Shown here: piece by piece, positions 59,633 through 64,000 of the stretch
Numbering within the stretch: the first letter of the stretch is position 1
Layout of the letters: the number at the start of each line of letters is the position of its first letter
Assembly (NCBI GenBank): GCA_934086485.1
Contig: CAKOIF010000001.1
Location: forward strand, 1-64,000
Direction: 5' to 3'
DNA: 64,000 nt
From: an uncultured Bacilli bacterium
Lineage (GTDB): Bacteria > Bacillota_I > Bacilli_A > RF39 > UBA660
Position numbers and translations under genes: made by a program
Notes under the pieces: model-generated
Told to the model about the DNA's origin: nothing
Seen by the model: the letters and a program-made list of their open reading frames with translations, nothing else
Databases searched by the model: none

Positions 59633-60307
59633 ATGGAGTTAAAAAATAGTCTTTATAAAAATATAGGTATTCACGTTATTACAACTTTATTTACAGTGGA
59701 AAAGGGTGATGTAAAAGTACTTCTTATAAAAAGAACTAATAATCCTTATAATGGTTATTGGGCACTTCCGAGTGGAGCACTATACAATAATGAACTTTTA
59801 GTGGATGGTGCAAAAAGAGAATTAAAGGAAAAGACTGGTCTTGAGAATATTACATTTGAAATGTGTGGTGTATTTGATAAACTAGATCGTAGTAACTTAC
59901 AAAGAATGATAGGAATATCCTTTATTGGTGTTATAGATGCTAAAAAAGTGTCACTTTTAAAAAATACTTTAAAAACATCTAATGCTGAATATTTTTCAAT
60001 AAATAATATTCCGCTTCTTGCTTATGATCATAATGAGATAATAGACTATTCGTTAAAAGTTTTAAAGGATAAAATAGTTAAAACAAACATTTTACAAAGT
60101 TTATTTCCCGGAGATTTTACACTTCCAGAACTTCAGAAAGTATACGAAATAGTACTCGAAGAAAAATTAGATAGACGTAATTTTAGAAAAAAACTTATTA
60201 ATGAAGGTATTATTATTGATACAAAAAAATATGAAACCTTCGAAGGTAAAAAACCAGCAAAATTATATAAGTTTAATAAAAAGATTAAAAAAGAAAATGC
60301 TATTTAG
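59633..60307 (+). CDS. NUDIX protein with C-terminal winged helix (NrtR-like)
   Basis: The 224-residue product has an N-terminal NUDIX domain (about residues 10-140) and a C-terminal helix-turn-helix, the layout of NrtR-type regulators of NAD or sugar metabolism. The Nudix box is GALYNNELLVDGAKRELKEKTGL; the family G-x5-E-x7-R-E-U-x-E-E-x-G-U has Lys in place of the second Glu of EE. That suggests weak or no hydrolysis and ligand sensing, as in NrtR. YWALPSG and RNFRKKLINEGIIID are typical. It has its own strong promoter with a possible operator. Two uncharacterised genes follow. Confidence 0.82.
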   Translation: MELKNSLYKNIGIHVITTLFTVEKGDVKVLLIKRTNNPYNGYWALPSGALYNNELLVDGAKRELKEKTGLENITFEMCGVFDKLDRSNLQRMIGISFIGVIDAKKVSLLKNTLKTSNAEYFSINNIPLLAYDHNEIIDYSLKVLKDKIVKTNILQSLFPGDFTLPELQKVYEIVLEEKLDRRNFRKKLINEGIIIDTKKYETFEGKKPAKLYKFNKKIKKENAI

Positions 60308-60358
60308 CACTTTTTTAATAAATATAAATGTGTAAAAAATACACAAAGAAAGGAATGT

Positions 60359-60880
60359 ATGAAAAAAGATTTATATATAGATTATGATGGTGTAATAAGA
60401 GGGACGATGTCAATTGCATATGAAATGATGGCAAAGCAAAATATTGATTTAAAGGATCGTAAAAAAGTTATAGATTTTTTTGAAAAACTTGATTGGTACT
60501 ATTTAATAAGTATTTCTGTAGAACTTAATAGAGCATACTATTATATAAATCAAATTATAAAAGAAAACAAATATAATGTTAGCATTTTAACGAAGATAAA
60601 TTCCCTTAATGAGATGAGTGCTAAGATATTTGATGTAAGAAAAAATAGTAATGTTAAAACTATATGTGTTCCTAATAATATTGATAAAACTGATGCAGTA
60701 AATCCTAATGGTAATATTTTAATTGATGACTTTACAGGTAATTTACTTAATTGGAAGGAAAAGGGAGGTATAAGTGTAAAATTTACTGATAACGAGGATG
60801 ATAGATTTTTATGTACGCAGTCACTAGATATTTGTCTGCAGGATAATTTAGAAAGAAAATTAGAAAGGAAAATAAATTAA
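60359..60880 (+). CDS. HAD-superfamily 5'-nucleotidase-like protein
   Basis: The 173-residue product starts with the HAD motif I as LYIDYDGVIRGTM (Asp-x-Asp) and has later NVSILTKINSLNEM (motif II-like Thr), VKTICVPNN, and NILIDDFTGNLLNWKEKGG with the acidic motif. The pattern fits the NT5C/deoxyribonucleotidase-like group (PF06941). It lies between the NUDIX gene and an unknown gene that starts at its last base, so the three are probably one operon. Substrate not determinable from sequence. Confidence 0.7.
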   Translation: MKKDLYIDYDGVIRGTMSIAYEMMAKQNIDLKDRKKVIDFFEKLDWYYLISISVELNRAYYYINQIIKENKYNVSILTKINSLNEMSAKIFDVRKNSNVKTICVPNNIDKTDAVNPNGNILIDDFTGNLLNWKEKGGISVKFTDNEDDRFLCTQSLDICLQDNLERKLERKIN

Positions 60881-61653
60881 TGAATAAAATAAAAATTAAT
60901 GAAAACTTTAAAAATGAAAAATTACCTTTACTATTTAATATTAATTATGAAGGTAATAATGCTTTAAATGAAAACAAGGATTATCTATATATTCTTGATA
61001 GATATTTTAGCGGTATTGAACAAAATACAAGTGTATATGAATTAGCAAAATGTATTGTAACTATTTTTTCACTTGATGAAGATAGTAATTTAAATTTAAT
61101 TATTTATAATAATAGTGAAAAAGTTTTAGAATTATTTTCTAAAAATAATAATGTATTATCTCCCTTTATGAAAGCTAAAAAAGGTAGTGGTCTTATGGCA
61201 TTAAGTAATGATGGAACTATTTTTAATTATGATACAAAAAACTTTTTTAAAGTTAATAATGAACCATTTTGCTTTTATCATTTAGAAAAATTTGGTGATA
61301 TTGGAAATGATTTTTTACATATGCAATTTTTAGCACCATTTGAACTTGATTATGATATTAAACGTTATATTAAATTTTTTATTGAAATTACGAATACATA
61401 TCCTTATTTTGATGATAAAGAAATTAATTTAAAATCTCTTATGCTTTATTTGATGCAATATTATAAAACTTTTAAGTATTCTAATGAAACAAATTACTTA
61501 TTAGAAATGGTTAATAATTATTTATATTTATTTGGAAAAGTAGATGTTAGTGATATTCCAAGATTTTATGATTTTAAAGAATATGACTTAGCAAGAAAAC
61601 TAATTCCTAGTTATATGAAAAAGGATCTTTCAAAAACTACGATAATTAAATAA
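60880..61653 (+). CDS. Soluble protein of unknown function (257 aa)
   Basis: The gene starts with the last base of the HAD-like gene, so it is translationally coupled. The product has no signal or membrane segment; it begins INENFKNEKLPLLFNINYEGNNAL and has FEITNTYPYFDDKEI and YLMQYYKTFKYSNETNYLLEM. It appears mixed alpha/beta. I recognise no family. Operon position suggests a link to nucleotide or NAD-related metabolism, but that is inference. Confidence 0.65.
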   Translation: MNKIKINENFKNEKLPLLFNINYEGNNALNENKDYLYILDRYFSGIEQNTSVYELAKCIVTIFSLDEDSNLNLIIYNNSEKVLELFSKNNNVLSPFMKAKKGSGLMALSNDGTIFNYDTKNFFKVNNEPFCFYHLEKFGDIGNDFLHMQFLAPFELDYDIKRYIKFFIEITNTYPYFDDKEINLKSLMLYLMQYYKTFKYSNETNYLLEMVNNYLYLFGKVDVSDIPRFYDFKEYDLARKLIPSYMKKDLSKTTIIK

Positions 61654-61804
61654 TATATAAATTGTAATTGAATATTTTAATTATTAAATGTTTCAAAAAA
61701 TATAGACATCTATAAATATTTTTGTTATATTTAATGTGCTCGAAAAAAATAATTTTTTTATAATGTAAAAAAATATAAAATCACACACCTTAGAAAGGAA
61801 ACGT

Positions 61805-62725
61805 ATGCAATTTAATAAATTATATGCTGAATCTGGTTTCATTAGAGATTTAGCATTCAAGAAATTATTTCTCGAAACTCCAGAGTTTCTTAACTTTGTT
61901 TATGAATACTGCCTACAACTTCTTAGTCTTCCTTTTGATGATACAATTGATTTACTTGATAATAATGTAAATGATAATATAAATATTAAAAATAGAGAAA
62001 CAGATTTACTTTACGAGTCAAAAAAATATTTAGTAAATATCGAAGGAAATAGTCAAACTTCAATAAGCGTTAATTTAAAAAATTTATCTTATTTGTGTGC
62101 TTTACTTTTAAGACAAGTTAAACCTGGTGCGGAAGATAAGATTAAAAATGTTATTCAAATAAATATTAATAATCATAGTCCGTTTAAAACAAAAAACTTT
62201 ATAAATATTACAAAATTAATTGATAGCATTACTGGAAAGGTAAGAAATGGACAAATTGCAATCGTCGATTTTAATCTTGATTATTATGATGACATAGCAT
62301 ATAATGAAATTGATAGTTTACCTGATGCTGACCCAAGAAAAATATTTTATTTACTTACAAAGGAAAATAATGATAAATATTATGGGTTATATAAAAATAG
62401 TGTATTAGGGAAAATGTTAGTAAGGAGAATGGAAATGATGATAGAAAATTTTGATGCAATATTTTATTATGATAAAGACAAATTTAATGAAAGGGTTGCA
62501 AAAGAAGTTGGTTTCGAAGAAGGAAAAGCAGTTGGTTTAAATGAAGGCAAAACAATTGGCTTAAATGAAGGAAGAAATGAAGGAATTGCCATTGGCTTAG
62601 ACAAAGGCAAACGAGAAATAATTTTAAGAATGCTAAACGATAATGTTCCAGATTTAGATATTATTAAATATTCTGGCGTTACTGAAAGTGAGCTAGAATA
62701 TATTAAGGAAAGTATAGGTAAGTAA
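61805..62725 (+). CDS. PD-(D/E)XK nuclease family transposase-like protein
   Basis: The 306-residue product is the intact relative of that at 28623. It starts MQFNKLYAESGFIRDLAFKKLF and keeps NRETDLLYESKKYLVNIEGN (catalytic Asp and Glu), RQVKPGAEDKIKNVIQINI and the SLPDADPRKIFYLLTKENNDKYY segment. The C-terminal helix carries four Gly-Leu-Asn-Glu-Gly-Lys-type repeats (for example GLNEGKTIGLNEGRN). Family members are Rpn-like proteins once annotated as transposases. GAAAGGAAACGT gives the ATG. An upstream TTGTTATATTTAA box and the terminator across the stop are shared with the first copy. Confidence 0.88.
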   Translation: MQFNKLYAESGFIRDLAFKKLFLETPEFLNFVYEYCLQLLSLPFDDTIDLLDNNVNDNINIKNRETDLLYESKKYLVNIEGNSQTSISVNLKNLSYLCALLLRQVKPGAEDKIKNVIQININNHSPFKTKNFINITKLIDSITGKVRNGQIAIVDFNLDYYDDIAYNEIDSLPDADPRKIFYLLTKENNDKYYGLYKNSVLGKMLVRRMEMMIENFDAIFYYDKDKFNERVAKEVGFEEGKAVGLNEGKTIGLNEGRNEGIAIGLDKGKREIILRMLNDNVPDLDIIKYSGVTESELEYIKESIGK

Positions 62726-62742
62726 ACTTATACTTTTTTTCT
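62710..62742 (+). terminator. Rho-independent terminator
   Basis: AAGTATA pairs with TATACTT, with GT/AAC pairs inside, spanning the stop codon and followed by T residues. Confidence 0.75.
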
Positions 62743-62829
62743 TGCAATAAATATATCTATGATTTATACATAAAAAGTTTACAAATATCTTTCTTTAACC
62801 TATAATATGGATTAAGAAACGAGGAAAAT

Positions 62830-63129
62830 ATGTATTTTATTGATTTAAATGAAAAACAGAAACAGTTTATATATAGCAAATGTACTGTTAAACATTTTAA
62901 AGATAGTGGCCCAAGAGTATTATTATATAAAAGACTTATTGAAAGAAGTAGTTTTACTAATACTTTTGTTACTAATTTTATAGAAAAACTTAGATATGAA
63001 CCTTATTGTGAAAAAATAGACAATTTTTATGATTGGGAGTATGATACGATATATGTGCCAATTAAGTATGCTAATTTAATAAACAAATTTTTAAGTATTC
63101 ATAATGATGATATTCTTCGAAGAAGATAA
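62830..63129 (+). CDS. Small soluble protein of unknown function (99 aa)
   Basis: The product is basic and mostly helical (NEKQKQFIYSKCTVKHFKD, RVLLYKRLIERSSF, KYANLINKFLSIHNDDILRRR) with no signal or membrane helix. GAAACGAGGAAAAT precedes the ATG. It lies between a PD-(D/E)XK gene and tig. Not of a family I know; the small size and basic character could suit a nucleic-acid or ribosome-associated protein, but this is guesswork. Confidence 0.6.
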   Translation: MYFIDLNEKQKQFIYSKCTVKHFKDSGPRVLLYKRLIERSSFTNTFVTNFIEKLRYEPYCEKIDNFYDWEYDTIYVPIKYANLINKFLSIHNDDILRRR

Positions 63130-63143
63130 AGCAAATAAAAAGG

Positions 63144-63172
63144 TTGTAAAAAAAGATTATTTATTATATAAT
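63144..63172 (+). promoter_or_regulatory. SigA-type promoter of tig
   Basis: TTGTAA (63144-63149) and TATAAT (63167-63172) are 17 bp apart, about 29 bp before the tig start. Confidence 0.75.
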
Positions 63173-63200
63173 ATGGAAAGAAAAAAGGAGAGAATTATAA

Positions 63201-64000
63201 ATGAAAAATGTACACGAAATTGAAATTAAACTTACTACTGAATGGGAAAAATGCTTAGATGATGCATTTAAGAAAAAAGTTAAAGAAACTAAAGTAGATG
63301 GTTTTAGAAAGGGAGCTTGTCCAAAAGAAGTATTTATCAAAAGATTTGGTATTGAAAGTCTTTATATGGATGCTGTTGATGAAGCAGTTGGCTTAGGATA
63401 TAAAAAAGCTTTAGAGGATAATAAAGATATTAATCCAGTTATTGAACCAAAAGTAGATATTAAAAATATTTCTGAAAAAGAAATAGAATTTAAATTTACT
63501 ATTATAACTAAACCAGAAATTACTTTAGGAGATTATAAAAATTTAGGAATTAAAAAAGAAGAAGCTAAAGTAACTAAAAAAGAAATTGATGAAGAGATTA
63601 AAAAAATGCAAGATAAATTTGCTGATTTAATTGTTAAAGAAGATGGTATTATTGAAGAAGGAAATACTGCTGTTATTGATTTCAAAGGAACTGTTGATGG
63701 AGAGGTTCTAGAAGGCGGAAGTGCTGAAAACTATTCACTTGAAATTGGAACTCATTCATTTATTCCAGGTTTTGAAGAAGGTTTAGTAGGTCATAAAACT
63801 GGTGATATTGTTACTTTAAATCTTAAATTCCCTGAAGATTATGTAGAAAATCTTAAAGGAAAAGATGTAGTATTTGAAGTAAAAGTTAATGAAGTAAAAG
63901 TAAGAGTTTTACCAGAAATTAATGAAGAATTCTTTAAAGATTTAGGATATGAAGATATCAAAACTAAAGAAGAATTAGAAAATAAAGTAAAAGACAATCT
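63201..64000 (+). CDS. tig: Trigger factor (partial, N-terminal part)
   Basis: Trigger factor is the ribosome-bound chaperone that meets nascent chains. The first 266 codons are visible before the window ends. The ribosome-binding domain has VDGFRKGACPKEVFIKRFG, matching the signature GFRxGxxP. The peptidyl-prolyl isomerase (FKBP) domain follows, with NTAVIDFKGTVDGEVLEGGSAENYSLEIGTHSFIPGFEEGLVGHKTGD. AAAGGAGAG precedes the ATG at 63201. The C-terminal domain is outside the window. In Bacilli, tig is often followed by clpX or lon. Confidence 0.96.
   Translation, partial: MKNVHEIEIKLTTEWEKCLDDAFKKKVKETKVDGFRKGACPKEVFIKRFGIESLYMDAVDEAVGLGYKKALEDNKDINPVIEPKVDIKNISEKEIEFKFTIITKPEITLGDYKNLGIKKEEAKVTKKEIDEEIKKMQDKFADLIVKEDGIIEEGNTAVIDFKGTVDGEVLEGGSAENYSLEIGTHSFIPGFEEGLVGHKTGDIVTLNLKFPEDYVENLKGKDVVFEVKVNEVKVRVLPEINEEFFKDLGYEDIKTKEELENKVKDN

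Noticed and set aside
1..64000. Stop-codon recoding (UGA as Trp), as in mycoplasmas
   Set aside because: TGA ends several full-length conserved genes (ymfH, relA, xerD, abiEi, the pilin adhesin) at the expected family length, and Trp residues are TGG.
1..64000. CRISPR array
   Set aside because: No regularly spaced 25-40-bp repeats with unique spacers; the only tandem arrays are three 23-bp repeats without spacers and the coding HA repeats.

Overview
The window comes from a very AT-rich, low-GC Gram-positive bacterium that uses the standard bacterial code: TGA is a genuine stop after ymfH, relA, xerD and abiEi, so this is not a mycoplasma code. Gene content and order are of the class Bacilli (rpsD alone, comN-relA-dtd, spoVID-ysxE, ylbJ/ylbL, nusB-xseA-xseB, cvpA-trxA, ymfF-ymfH). 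Many genes make endospores: spoIVA, spoVID, ysxE, ylbJ, a SpoVB-like flippase, a SpoVD-like PBP and a gerA-gerC-gerB operon. My inference is an uncultured, spore-forming, probably gut-associated Bacilli lineage with a modest genome.

Layout. 1-7.1 kb: the tail of an acidic protein, a DUF4143 ATPase behind three 23-bp repeats, small helical proteins, a dNTPase-like HD protein, the ymfF-ymfH peptidase pair, rpsD with its leader, and a decayed KilA-N gene. 7.1-15.4 kb: tRNA-Arg, a two-promoter small-protein module (copy A), a SpoVB-like flippase, a 1229-residue metallophosphoesterase-fusion protein and a large surface protein whose C-terminus carries a GC-rich, adenine-poor patch resembling a diversity-generating-retroelement (DGR) variable region. 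15.4-27.8 kb: comN-relA-dtd, spore coat genes, a three-gene prepilin operon whose middle member carries the same kind of C-terminal domain as the surface protein, ylbJ/ylbL and mutS. 27.8-38.9 kb: polysaccharide deacetylase, a PD-(D/E)XK transposase-family gene, xerD, holA, rnhC, cvpA, trxA, a second surface protein, module copy B (inverted), spoIVA, a candidate sRNA and hup. 39-50 kb: germinant receptor operon, then a defence-like stretch (Abi_2 protein, AbiE toxin-antitoxin) with two candidate structured RNAs, then a SpoVD-like PBP. 50-64 kb: a helicase with nine helicase-associated repeats lying between the PBP and mraY, then mtnN, nusB-xseAB, a third surface protein, a NUDIX regulator-like protein, a second PD-(D/E)XK gene and the start of tig.

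Two recurring elements stand out and I recognise neither. (1) A ~210-bp leader occurs upstream of all three N-terminally anchored surface-protein genes (12983, 34552, 58380). Its two ends form a ~20-bp long-range stem whose sequence differs between copies while pairing is kept, and each copy carries three instances of a CCnnGTATTTAT-like motif. (2) A ~390-bp module occurs twice (7428 forward, 36243 reverse). It has a conserved promoter, a 50-residue one-helix basic/hydrophobic protein, complementary RNA ends and a promoter-like sequence firing antisense from the far end. That layout resembles a type I toxin-antitoxin locus. With the DGR-like patch and the lectin-like pilin, the window suggests a bacterium that invests in regulated and possibly variable surface adhesins.
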